Below, in pieces: positions 25,664 to 33,341 of a DNA stretch of 64,000 nucleotides (positions are counted from its first letter, which is position 1; each line of letters begins with the position of its first letter). This stretch comes from JBGSQR01 sp964509295. GTDB lineage: Bacteria; Desulfobacterota; Desulfuromonadia; Geobacterales; Pseudopelobacteraceae. The position numbers were made by a program, and so were the translations under genes. The notes under the pieces are model-generated. The model was not told the DNA's origin. It did no database searches and saw only the letters and a list, made by a program, of their open reading frames with translations. The stretch spans positions 372,001 through 436,000 of the forward strand of contig CAZDWS010000001.1 in the NCBI GenBank assembly GCA_964509295.1, given 5' to 3'.

Positions 25664-26218
25664 ATGCATTCAAGCCAGATTATACAAGATCATACTGTTT
25701 TCCGGGTTCTGCTGCAGGCCATGAGCCGCCCCGGAAAGGTGTATCAATTGCCGCAGCATGACGGGGAACAGCAGTCGGCTGTTCAACTGTTGGGTTGCCT
25801 GCTGGATAACGAAGTCAGCCTGGCGGTGCTGGATGATACTGACCTGGAAACGGAACTCTTGCGTCATACAAACAGTATTAAGGCGCTACCAGAGTCGGCA
25901 GATTATATTGTTGCCGCCCACGGTACCACTTGCGGGTGGCTGACCGGGTTCAAGCGCGGAACTCTTGAATATCCGGATGCCGGAGCAACTGTTGTCTACC
26001 TGGTGGAGGCGTTGCAAGCTGATGGAAATGAAATATCACTCTCCGGCCCTGGAATCAACGGAACAAAATTCCTGACGATCAGCGGGTTCGACATGCGGGA
26101 ACTGGATCGCCTCAGAGAGGCTAATATGGAATACCCGCTGGGGCTGGACGTCATAATTATTGACCGGGACGCCAGAATTTGTTGTATCCCGCGCTCAACA
26201 AAGATCGGAGCAAACTGA
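25664..26218 (+). CDS. phnH: C-P lyase core subunit PhnH
   Basis: 184 residues, 2 bp after phnG. The N-terminus FRVLLQAMSRPGKVYQLPQ and the motifs LLGCLLDNEVSLAVLDD and GTLEYPDAGATVVYLVEAL (all under the family pattern) are typical of PhnH, as is LSGPGINGT near the C-terminus. PhnH is a PLP-transferase-like fold without cofactor and is required for complex assembly. The phnI start follows one base after the stop. Confidence 0.93.
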   Translation: MHSSQIIQDHTVFRVLLQAMSRPGKVYQLPQHDGEQQSAVQLLGCLLDNEVSLAVLDDTDLETELLRHTNSIKALPESADYIVAAHGTTCGWLTGFKRGTLEYPDAGATVVYLVEALQADGNEISLSGPGINGTKFLTISGFDMRELDRLREANMEYPLGLDVIIIDRDARICCIPRSTKIGAN

Positions 26219-26219
26219 T

Positions 26220-27338
26220 ATGGGATATGTAGCTGTCAAAGGCGGCAATGAAGCGATTGAAAAGGCCTGTGAGCTTTTTGCCCTGCAGCGGATGAACGGT
26301 TCGTCGTCACCGTTGGAGGTGGCGCAGATCAGGGAACAGCTGCCGCTGGCCGTGGACCGGGTCATGGGAGAGGGGTCGCTGTATGCCCCGGACCTGGCTG
26401 CCCTGGCCATAAAGCAGTCTTTCGGTGACACCCTGGAGGCCTCCTTTATGCTGAGGGCCTTTCGGGCCACCCAGCCCAGAGTAGGCTATTCACTGGCGTT
26501 GAATACGGAAAAGATGCGCATTGTGCGGCGGATTTCTTCGGCCTTCAAGGATATTCCGGGTGGACAGATTCTGGGTGCCACCAGTGATTACAGTCTGAGG
26601 CTGCTGGATTTCGACCTGCTGGAGGATGACGAGGCCAGGCGTAAGGCTTTTCGTGAAAAGGTTCTCGACTCTCTGGCGGATAACGCTGAACTGCCCGAAT
26701 CCTTTCCCAAGGTGATCGCAATCCTTCGCCGTGAAGGTTTGCTGGAGGAAACACCGGGTTCCGATGCCAGAGAGGCGGTGTTGACGGACATTACCAGACA
26801 GTCTTTGACTTTTCCCGCCTCCCGCAGTGCCGCGCTGCAGAGCATGGCCAGGGGTGAAACCGGCGGCATGTTGACGCTGGCCTATTCCAGTATGCGCGGT
26901 TACGGCAATATTCACCCCACATTGGGCGAGCTGAGGATCGGCTACCTGCCGCTGACCATCACCCATCCGGTAACCGGTGAGCCCTATGTTGTGGGTGAGA
27001 TAAAAGTGACCGAAGCTGAGGTGCTGGCCCGTTTTCAGGGCAAGGACGGCATGCCTAAATTCAGCCTGGGATACGGTTTCTGCTTTGGGCAGAACGAGAT
27101 CAAGGCCATTTCCATGGCGGTGCTGGATCGCTGCGCCAGAACCGAAAAACCAACCTGCCCGGCCGAGGATCAGGAATTTGTCCTCTACCATATCGACGGT
27201 ATTGAGGCCATGGGATTTGCAAATCACTGGAAACTGCCGCATTACGTTGATTTCCTTTCAGATCTGGACCGTCTCAGAAAGGCGCAGGATGTGGCCCGTG
27301 GTGGTAATGCCAAGGAGGAAACCGATGCAGCTGAATGA
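26220..27338 (+). CDS. phnI: C-P lyase core subunit PhnI
   Basis: 372 residues from ATG 26220 (MGYVAVKGGNEAI), one base after the phnH stop. Characteristic segments are GYSLALNTEKMRIVRRISSAF (pieces), QMLGAT-type DYSLRLLDFDLL, GETGGMLTLAYSSMRGYGNIHPT in pieces, and LGYGFCFGQNEIKAISMAVLD. PhnI has nucleosidase activity and, with PhnG, H and L, swaps adenine of ATP for the phosphonate. The C-terminus overlaps phnJ by 14 bp, indicating translational coupling. Confidence 0.94.
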   Translation: MGYVAVKGGNEAIEKACELFALQRMNGSSSPLEVAQIREQLPLAVDRVMGEGSLYAPDLAALAIKQSFGDTLEASFMLRAFRATQPRVGYSLALNTEKMRIVRRISSAFKDIPGGQILGATSDYSLRLLDFDLLEDDEARRKAFREKVLDSLADNAELPESFPKVIAILRREGLLEETPGSDAREAVLTDITRQSLTFPASRSAALQSMARGETGGMLTLAYSSMRGYGNIHPTLGELRIGYLPLTITHPVTGEPYVVGEIKVTEAEVLARFQGKDGMPKFSLGYGFCFGQNEIKAISMAVLDRCARTEKPTCPAEDQEFVLYHIDGIEAMGFANHWKLPHYVDFLSDLDRLRKAQDVARGGNAKEETDAAE

Positions 27339-28209
27339 ATGGCTTGAAAAAGATAATCAGGCAAGAGCAGCCGGAGAAAAGGTAGCAGGCTATCCATTTG
27401 GTTTTATGGATGACGGGGCTAAAAAGGAAATCCGTCGCAGTATACTTAAAGCGGTGGCCATTCCAGGCTATCAGGTGCCCTATGGATCTCGGGAAATGCC
27501 GATTGCCCGCGGCTGGGGTACGGGCGGGGTTCAGATTACACTTTCCATGATAAAACCGGATGATATCCTGAAAGTCATTGACCAGGGGTGCGACGGCAGC
27601 GTCAATGCGGTTAATATCAAGAAATTCTTTGCTTCGGTCAGCGATGTGGCTATCACCACCGACACCCTGGAGGCGACCATCATCCAGACCCGTCACCGTA
27701 TACCTGAAGAACCGATGACGGAAGAACAGATCCTGGTGCTGCAGGTGCCTTATCCAGAAGCGCTGCGTGAGGTGGAACCGTCCGAGTCGGAAACCCGCCG
27801 CATGCATGCCGAGGCGGACTACAGTCGTATGTGGCTCTACCTGTATGAAGATATTGTCAACTATGGCGAGATTACAATCAGCTATCGCTACCCGGTGACG
27901 GTCAATGGCCGTTATATCATGGATCCCAGCCCGATTCCCCGCTGGGATGTGCCCAAGCTGCACATGGCCGAAACACTGTTTTTGTTCGGAGCAGGGCGGG
28001 AAAAACGCATTTATGCAATTCCTCCTTACACAACTGTGGAACCACTGGAATTCGAAGACCATAAATTCAGGGTTGAGGATTTCACAGGCAAGTCATGCAG
28101 TCGTTGCGGGGCAACCGACACCTTTATGGATGAAGTGATTGATAATATGGACGGTGGGCGGAGCCATTTCTGCTCCGATACCGGTTATTGCGACAAGAGG
28201 TGTAATTAA
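27325..28209 (+). CDS. phnJ: Carbon-phosphorus lyase, radical SAM subunit PhnJ
   Basis: 294 residues; ATG 27325 with AAGGAGG seven bases upstream, overlapping phnI. The unusual radical SAM motif CX2CX21CX5C is intact at the C-terminus: CSRC, then Cys 22 residues later in SHFCSDTGYC. The last Cys is the thiyl-radical position in the E. coli enzyme. GYQVPYGSREMPIARGWGTGG and AEADYSRMWLYLYEDI (pieces) are other PhnJ hallmarks. It cleaves the C-P bond of ribose-5-phosphonate triphosphate-derived intermediates, releasing an alkane and cyclic ribose phosphate. All catalytic residues I can check are present. Confidence 0.95.
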   Translation: MQLNEWLEKDNQARAAGEKVAGYPFGFMDDGAKKEIRRSILKAVAIPGYQVPYGSREMPIARGWGTGGVQITLSMIKPDDILKVIDQGCDGSVNAVNIKKFFASVSDVAITTDTLEATIIQTRHRIPEEPMTEEQILVLQVPYPEALREVEPSESETRRMHAEADYSRMWLYLYEDIVNYGEITISYRYPVTVNGRYIMDPSPIPRWDVPKLHMAETLFLFGAGREKRIYAIPPYTTVEPLEFEDHKFRVEDFTGKSCSRCGATDTFMDEVIDNMDGGRSHFCSDTGYCDKRCN

Positions 28210-29081
28210 TGGAACCACTTATACGAATACGGGGGCTGTCAAAACAGTTTGGACAGGGGTGTGAACGCTGTCTGGATGCAACCGGCCCAGAGCATGATAC
28301 CAACCTCTGCCGTTATTGCGGCTCGGTCATGGCCTGCAACGATGTCTCATTCGACCTGTACCGCAATGAGGCGCTGGGAATAGTGGGCGAAAGCGGTTCC
28401 GGCAAAAGCACGCTGGTGAGGCTGCTGCATTTTGAATGGGAAGCCAGTGGTGGCAGCGTTGAATTGCACCGCTCTGCCGGGCTGGATAATCTGCCTGATT
28501 TGTTTGAGGCGAATAGTAACTACAGCCGCAATCTGCTGGGTTTGACCCACTTTCAGAAACGGCAGATCCGCAATGCCCTGATGGGCATCGTCTACCAGAA
28601 TCCGCACCTGGGTTTAAGGATGCAGGTCAGCTCCGGCGGTAATATTGCCGAACGGCTGCTGGGGGCTGGCTGGAGAAATATCGCCAAAATGAGAGAGCGT
28701 TCGGCGGAACTGCTGGAGAAAACCGAAATACCGGTAGCACGCATGGATGAGCCGCCCTGCAATTTCAGCGGTGGCATGCAGCAGCGGGTCCAGATCGCCA
28801 AAGCGCTCTCCAACAAGCCGCTGATCCTGTTTCTGGATGAGGTCACCACCGGTCTGGACCTGTCTGTTCAGGCACGTGTGCTGGATCTGATCAGAAGCCT
28901 GCGCAATGAATTCAAGTTGTCCATGCTGGTGGTTTCTCATGACCTGGGCGTCATCAATCTGCTCTGCCAGCGGACCATGGTTATGAAGGCCGGGCGGGTG
29001 GTTGAGGCCGGGTTGACAGATCAGATTCTGCAGGATCCGCAGCACAGATACACTCAATTATTAGTTGCCTCGCAGTTATAA
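28209..29081 (+). CDS. phnK: C-P lyase ABC-type ATPase PhnK with Zn-ribbon-like insertion
   Basis: 290 residues, longer than the about 252 of E. coli PhnK. The ATG shares bases with the phnJ stop. Extra sequence lies at the N-terminus: CERC (18-21) and CRYC (34-37), giving CX2C-X12-CX2C, with a further Cys at 43. Then come Walker A GESGSGKST (about 60), signature FSGGMQQRVQIAKAL, Walker B LILFLDEVTTGLD and switch His in VVSHDLGV. PhnK docks on PhnJ and its ATPase activity drives C-P lyase turnover. The Cys pairs suggest a bound metal, possibly at the PhnJ interface. Similar inserts may be a lineage trait. Confidence 0.9.
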   Translation: MEPLIRIRGLSKQFGQGCERCLDATGPEHDTNLCRYCGSVMACNDVSFDLYRNEALGIVGESGSGKSTLVRLLHFEWEASGGSVELHRSAGLDNLPDLFEANSNYSRNLLGLTHFQKRQIRNALMGIVYQNPHLGLRMQVSSGGNIAERLLGAGWRNIAKMRERSAELLEKTEIPVARMDEPPCNFSGGMQQRVQIAKALSNKPLILFLDEVTTGLDLSVQARVLDLIRSLRNEFKLSMLVVSHDLGVINLLCQRTMVMKAGRVVEAGLTDQILQDPQHRYTQLLVASQL

Positions 29082-29090
29082 GGAATAAAC

Positions 29091-29768
29091 ATGATAACCG
29101 TCGAAAACCTCACAAAAAACTTCACCCTGCACATCCTCAACGGCAAACGGATCGAGGCCTGCAAGGATGTTTCCTTCTCTGTCCCACAGGGCGGATTTCT
29201 GGGATTGGCCGGGCCGAGCGGCGCCGGTAAGAGTACGGTACTGAAGTGCCTCTATCGCACTTATCTCCCCTGTAGCGGCAGCATTTTTTATGAATCTGCC
29301 AGCGGTAACACGGTGGACCTGGCAACCCTCAATGACCGGGCTATTCTGGATATCCGTACCAAAGAGATCGGTTACGTATCCCAGTTTTTGAAAGTGATTC
29401 CCAGGGTTTCGGCGCTGGATCTGGTGATGGAACCGATTCTGGAGCGTAACGGGGTTAGCGTGGAAGAGGCGCGTGAACGGGCCAGCGGTCTGCTGGAACG
29501 TTTACGGATTCCATCACACCTGTTTGATGCCTACCCGGCCACTTTCAGTGGTGGCGAACAGCAGCGGGTCAATATTGCCCGGGCGGTCAGCTGGAAACCG
29601 CGCCTGCTACTGCTGGACGAGCCAACCGCTTCGCTGGATGCAGGTTCGGTGGGGATTGTAATGGAGATTCTCAAAGAGTTGCGTCAGGAAGGCACAACCA
29701 TGATCGGTATTTTTCATGATACGGAGCTGCTTGAGTCGGTGACTGATGCGGTTCACCAAATCTGCTAA
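29091..29768 (+). CDS. phnL: C-P lyase ABC-type ATPase PhnL
   Basis: 225 residues. Walker A GPSGAGKST lies at about 40-48; the signature is FSGGEQQRVNIARAV, Walker B is LLLLDEPTASLDA and the switch His is in IGIFHDTELLE. Opening VENLTKNFTLHILNGKRIEAC and GSIFYESASGNTVDLA (pieces) are PhnL-like. PhnL assists PhnI-GH in the first step of the pathway. The gene is 9 bp downstream of phnK. A palindromic repeat separates it from phnM. Confidence 0.93.
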   Translation: MITVENLTKNFTLHILNGKRIEACKDVSFSVPQGGFLGLAGPSGAGKSTVLKCLYRTYLPCSGSIFYESASGNTVDLATLNDRAILDIRTKEIGYVSQFLKVIPRVSALDLVMEPILERNGVSVEEARERASGLLERLRIPSHLFDAYPATFSGGEQQRVNIARAVSWKPRLLLLDEPTASLDAGSVGIVMEILKELRQEGTTMIGIFHDTELLESVTDAVHQIC

Positions 29769-29794
29769 TAAATGCTAGCTACCGGCAACAATAA

Positions 29795-29888
29795 CTCCTC
29801 CACCCAGCGGGGGGAGGTTGGGAGGGGGGATTTGTCAGGATTGCAGTCGTTCGCCCCCCACCCTAACCCTCCCCCGCTGGGGGAGGGA
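29795..29888. repeat. REPIN-like palindromic element between phnL and phnM
   Basis: Two G/C-rich arms in inverted orientation: left about 29795-29830 (CTCCACCCAGCGGGGGGAGG followed by a G-rich run) and right about 29853-29888 (C-rich run then CCCCGCTGGGGGAGG). They flank a 22-base AT-richer spacer. Both arms contain the core CAGCGGGGG. Each arm is itself imperfectly palindromic, so the element can fold into a cloverleaf. This is the usual look of a REP doublet. It sits inside the operon and may affect phnM expression. Confidence 0.7.
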
Positions 29889-29927
29889 ACTTGGATCAGA
29901 TGATTCGCGATAAAGGGGAAATGCAAG

Positions 29928-31079
29928 ATGCAGAAAGATTTTGTAATTACAAATGCCAGAGTTGTTACCCCGGACGCGGTTCTGGAAGGGGCCAGTGTCA
30001 GAGTTGAGAACGGCTTGATAGCAGAAATCAGCCAGGGAAACCTGGCGGCAGACAGGATAATCAACGCCAATGGGAACTACCTCTTCCCCGGTTTTGTGGA
30101 TATGCACTCCGATGCCATTGAAAAAGGGATTGAACCGCGCCCCAATACCTTCTTTCCGGTGGATATAGCTGTCTTTGAACTGGACAAGAAGCTGGCCGGT
30201 TGCGGCATAACCACCATGTACCATTCGCTCTCCTTTGCAGAAATGGAGGTCGGGCTGCGTTCCAACAGCACGGCAGCAGGGATCATCCGGGAGATCAATC
30301 AGTTTAGGCACAAACTGAAGGTCAATACAAAGATCCATGCCCGCTTCGAGATTACGGATCTGGGAGCGGTCCCTTTTCTGGAGGGGTTGATTCAGGACAA
30401 GTTGATCCACCTCTTTTCATTCATGGACCATTCGCCCGGTCAGGGACAGTTCCGCGACATCACCTCCTACAAAAGCTATTACGGGCCGGTGTACGGCAAG
30501 AGTGATCAGGAGATGGACGGAATCATCGACCGCAAGCTGCGTTCTAAAGAGAATGATGCGCCACAGGTTATTGAACGGCTGGTCAGGCTCTGCCACGAAA
30601 ACGGCATTGCTATCGCCTCCCACGATGATGATTCCCGGGAAAAGATTGAATGGTTGAAGAAAATGGGTATCGCAATGACCGAATTTCCGGTCAATGACGA
30701 GGCGGTCAAAGCTGCCCATGAAAACGGTATTGCGGTCTGTTTCGGTTCGCCCAATGTCCTGCGCGGCAAGTCCCAGTCCGGCAATCTGAGCGCCCGTGAT
30801 GCCATTGCCGGTGGTTATGGCGATATCATCTGCTCCGACTACTCTCCCATGTCCATGCTGCATGCCGTCTTTACTCTGGAAAAGCACAATGTACTTCCGC
30901 TTCATAAGGCGGTTAACATGGTCAGCCTCAATCCCGCCAGGGCAGTCGGTATCGGAGGGGAAACCGGCTCGCTGGAACCGGGCAAGGCAGCGGATATACT
31001 GATAGTTGATCATTCCAACGAGTTTGGCCGCATACTTAAAACTTTTGTCAATGGCAGGGAGGTCTTTTCCACATGCTGA
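29928..31079 (+). CDS. phnM: Alpha-D-ribose 1-methylphosphonate 5-triphosphate diphosphatase
   Basis: 383 residues from ATG 29928 with AAAGGGGA upstream. Amidohydrolase fold: FPGFVDMHSDAIEK holds the H-x-D/H type metal ligands, followed by MYHSLSFAEMEVG, FSFMDHSPGQGQFRD, IASHDDDS and DYSPMSMLHAV. It releases pyrophosphate from the triphosphate made by PhnI-GHL so that PhnJ can act on the resulting ribose 5-phosphate compound. The C-terminus overlaps the following TIM-barrel gene by 7 bp. Confidence 0.94.
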   Translation: MQKDFVITNARVVTPDAVLEGASVRVENGLIAEISQGNLAADRIINANGNYLFPGFVDMHSDAIEKGIEPRPNTFFPVDIAVFELDKKLAGCGITTMYHSLSFAEMEVGLRSNSTAAGIIREINQFRHKLKVNTKIHARFEITDLGAVPFLEGLIQDKLIHLFSFMDHSPGQGQFRDITSYKSYYGPVYGKSDQEMDGIIDRKLRSKENDAPQVIERLVRLCHENGIAIASHDDDSREKIEWLKKMGIAMTEFPVNDEAVKAAHENGIAVCFGSPNVLRGKSQSGNLSARDAIAGGYGDIICSDYSPMSMLHAVFTLEKHNVLPLHKAVNMVSLNPARAVGIGGETGSLEPGKAADILIVDHSNEFGRILKTFVNGREVFSTC

Positions 31080-32026
31080 GTATAGGCAGCAACATCAACG
31101 AAGTGCGGGTAGACGGCAACCTCAGGGCGCTGAAGAGAGACTTGTCGGCCTTTCTCGGTTTCGGACTGACCGCAGCAGAGATTACGGTGCATGGCCTGGA
31201 TGCGGTCAGAAACGGTCAGCTGGACCGGAAAAGGACGGCACTGGTCAAGTCAATCACCTCGGATTTCCCTTTCGCATACAGTGTGCATGCCCCAAATCCA
31301 CTCAATCTGATGGATCGGGACTACACGAGGCTGCATCGCGATGTGCTCTGGGCGTCACTGGAATTCAGTTCCGAGATCGGTGCCCAGGTGATGGTCTATC
31401 ATCCAGGCCGCTATCTGGCAGAGGAAAAGTTTGGTGTCATTGCCCCGCATTTCCCGGAGGAAAATGTAAGGCAGCAATTGCTGGAGGAGGAAGCTGCGGT
31501 ATTGCAGGAGGCCGCCGATGCCTTTCCAGATGTGGTGATTGCCATGGAAAATGCCCGGCCCTATCTGCATTATTCACCCTACTGTTATGCCGAGATACCT
31601 GCCCAGTTAAAGACGCAGGTGGAACGGATCAACCGGAGAAATGTCAGGATTAATCTGGATTTCGGTCATTTGCAGATGGCATCACGTTTCTTTGGTTTTG
31701 ATGCAATGGCAGAAGTAAGAAACATAGCTTCTTTAATCGCCCACTGCCATGTGCATGATAACTTCGGCAATCCGGTCTACCATACGGAAAAATTACAGAC
31801 TCATCAGATACCTTTCGGTCGCGGTGACTCCCACATGCCGGTCGGCTGGGGTGGGATCCCATTCTCCAGCATCTTTACAGAATTTATTGATTCTTATGAC
31901 GGCATGCTGATCTGTGAATTGCGTGGCAGATACTTTGAAAGTACCAGAGAGTCGGCTCAAAATCTTGCCGATATTCTGCATGAGCTGGGTCAGGGGATGC
32001 AGATTGCTGAACTTACTGTTACCTGA
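31073..32026 (+). CDS. TIM-barrel sugar isomerase/epimerase-like protein, last gene of the phn operon
   Basis: 317 residues, overlapping phnM by 7 bp, so translation is probably coupled. It looks like the AP endonuclease 2/xylose isomerase-like fold: YSVHAPNPLNLMD, MVYHPGRYLA, VIAMENARPY, INLDFGHLQMASR, HCHVHDNFG and MLICELRGRY supply the His, Glu and Asp residues expected around a divalent metal site. It is not Nfo (compare 15034-15885). No phnN or phnP is found in this window, so a role in processing the 5-phosphoribosyl 1,2-cyclic phosphate made by PhnJ, or its sugar product, is an attractive but unproven idea. It ends 7 bp from the convergent EAL gene without a clear terminator. Confidence 0.82.
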   Translation: MLSIGSNINEVRVDGNLRALKRDLSAFLGFGLTAAEITVHGLDAVRNGQLDRKRTALVKSITSDFPFAYSVHAPNPLNLMDRDYTRLHRDVLWASLEFSSEIGAQVMVYHPGRYLAEEKFGVIAPHFPEENVRQQLLEEEAAVLQEAADAFPDVVIAMENARPYLHYSPYCYAEIPAQLKTQVERINRRNVRINLDFGHLQMASRFFGFDAMAEVRNIASLIAHCHVHDNFGNPVYHTEKLQTHQIPFGRGDSHMPVGWGGIPFSSIFTEFIDSYDGMLICELRGRYFESTRESAQNLADILHELGQGMQIAELTVT

Positions 32027-32033
32027 TTGAATT

Positions 32034-32939
32034 CTACTGACGTGACAAATAGTGGCAGAGCCTGTTCAGGTCACACTTCGGTCTGACCTGGACATATTCA
32101 GGCATAGTAAATGCCAGGTTTGAGGGTGGTTCCAGAACCGGGCGCGACAGAAAATATCCCTGTCCGAAATCGACCATTATACCTGACAGATAGGCCAACT
32201 CCTCTTTTTGCTCAATCCCTTCCGCAATGACCTTTGCACCGATTCTCTTTGAAAAACAGGTGATTGCTTCAACCAGGGCCTGTTTTGCAGGTTGTGTGTC
32301 GATGTTGCTGACAAGAAATTGTGCCAGTTTGACATAATCCGGAGTGATCTGTGAAAGCATCTTCAATCCGGCATATCCGTCACCCAGGTCGTCGATGGCG
32401 ATTTTGAAGCCTTGGGATCGATAATGTGCCACTCCCTTTTCAAACAGTTCATAATCATTGATCAGACTCTTTTCGGTTAGCTCAAATACCACCCTTGAAC
32501 TGTCGATTCCCAGCTTGTCCAGCAGTTGTGACGTAAAACCGCGTTGGTGATTTTCTGCATAGAGCAGGGCCGGGCAGACATTCAGAAAAATCATCCCTTC
32601 CAGTCCCAGTTCAACCACACGGTCCAGCGCTTTTTCACGACAGAGTCTTTCGATCTGTACCGTCATGCCGTGTTGCCGGGCTTTTTCAAAAAGCTCTTCC
32701 GGATTGGTTATACTGCCGCAGTGTGAAATTCGGCTTAGTGATTCATAGCCGTAAACAGTATGGTCACGCAGTGAAATTATCGGCTGGAATACGGGAGTTA
32801 TCTGGCGTTGTGCAATTATGTGGTTCAGTTCAAGCCATTCGGCAAATTGATATGATGTCACCCCGTTGTTTTTGGATGGTGTCCCCCTGAATGGGTGCAC
32901 CACAGTTTCGAATGAACTCTGCTCTGCTACTGCGTACAT
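32034..32939 (-). CDS. EAL-domain c-di-GMP phosphodiesterase-like protein
   Basis: 301 residues behind GGGAGAAG. Little more than an EAL domain (about 40-285), with an N-terminal extension of 35 residues lacking TM helices. Key motifs are YESLSR in place of EALxR, FLNVCPALL, FELTEKS, IAIDDLGDGYAGL (DD intact), VKLAQFLV (Lys intact, the usual following Asp replaced), and AEGIEQKEEL with QGYFLSRP. Most metal and catalytic residues are kept, so phosphodiesterase activity is likely, although the ESL variant and the altered KxD segment leave some doubt. Soluble and cytoplasmic. Confidence 0.88.
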   Translation of the reverse strand: MYAVAEQSSFETVVHPFRGTPSKNNGVTSYQFAEWLELNHIIAQRQITPVFQPIISLRDHTVYGYESLSRISHCGSITNPEELFEKARQHGMTVQIERLCREKALDRVVELGLEGMIFLNVCPALLYAENHQRGFTSQLLDKLGIDSSRVVFELTEKSLINDYELFEKGVAHYRSQGFKIAIDDLGDGYAGLKMLSQITPDYVKLAQFLVSNIDTQPAKQALVEAITCFSKRIGAKVIAEGIEQKEELAYLSGIMVDFGQGYFLSRPVLEPPSNLAFTMPEYVQVRPKCDLNRLCHYLSRQ

Positions 32940-33341
32940 AAGTCTTCTCCCGTATTTTTAGCACCGACAAGAGAAGAATCTTTCTGTATCGAGCCAGCTG
33001 AATTAATGTTTGAGTCAAATGCTCTGTTATGGGCATTGGTTTCGGGGTCCTGTGTTAGGTGTCCGTAAACCGGCCTGAATATGTTTTGATAGAAATGTTT
33101 CAAATCAATCACTTCCTGTGTAGAGATGATTTGTCAGGAATTCAAATCCGTCTGATTTTCATAAAAAGACCTGTCTCAAGTTGATGATAATATAGCTGAC
33201 TATTATTACAGTTATGTGATGATGAGTTAAATGTTGTGAAAACTTTTCATTAAGATAGTGGAACGGTAAATCTAAAAGGTTTTCCGGTTGACATGTCGTA
33301 AAATCAACAAAACAATTACCTGACCTCAACATGGCTGTAAC
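32940..33341. other. Divergent promoter region between the EAL and PHP-GT4 genes
   Basis: No gene is supported in these 402 bp. Two short minus-strand frames are extensions of the EAL reading frame region without family support. The sequence is AT-rich. A plausible + strand promoter is annotated separately. No GEMM-type c-di-GMP riboswitch core was recognised upstream of the EAL gene. Confidence 0.5.
33288..33316 (+). promoter_or_regulatory. Candidate sigma70-type promoter upstream of the PHP-GT4 gene
   Basis: TTGACA (33288-33293), a 17-bp spacer and AACAAT (33311-33316). The -35 is perfect and the -10 matches four of six bases. It lies 26 bp before the first possible start codon. Confidence 0.5.

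Noticed and set aside
31006..31653. A 215-codon frame over the start of the TIM-barrel gene.
   Set aside because: It is a shadow in another frame. The sequence is low in family features and rich in Gly, Arg and Cys, as expected from an out-of-frame translation.
32940..33341. A GEMM-type c-di-GMP riboswitch upstream of the EAL or PHP-GT4 gene.
   Set aside because: The characteristic core sequences and tetraloop receptor pattern could not be found on either strand.
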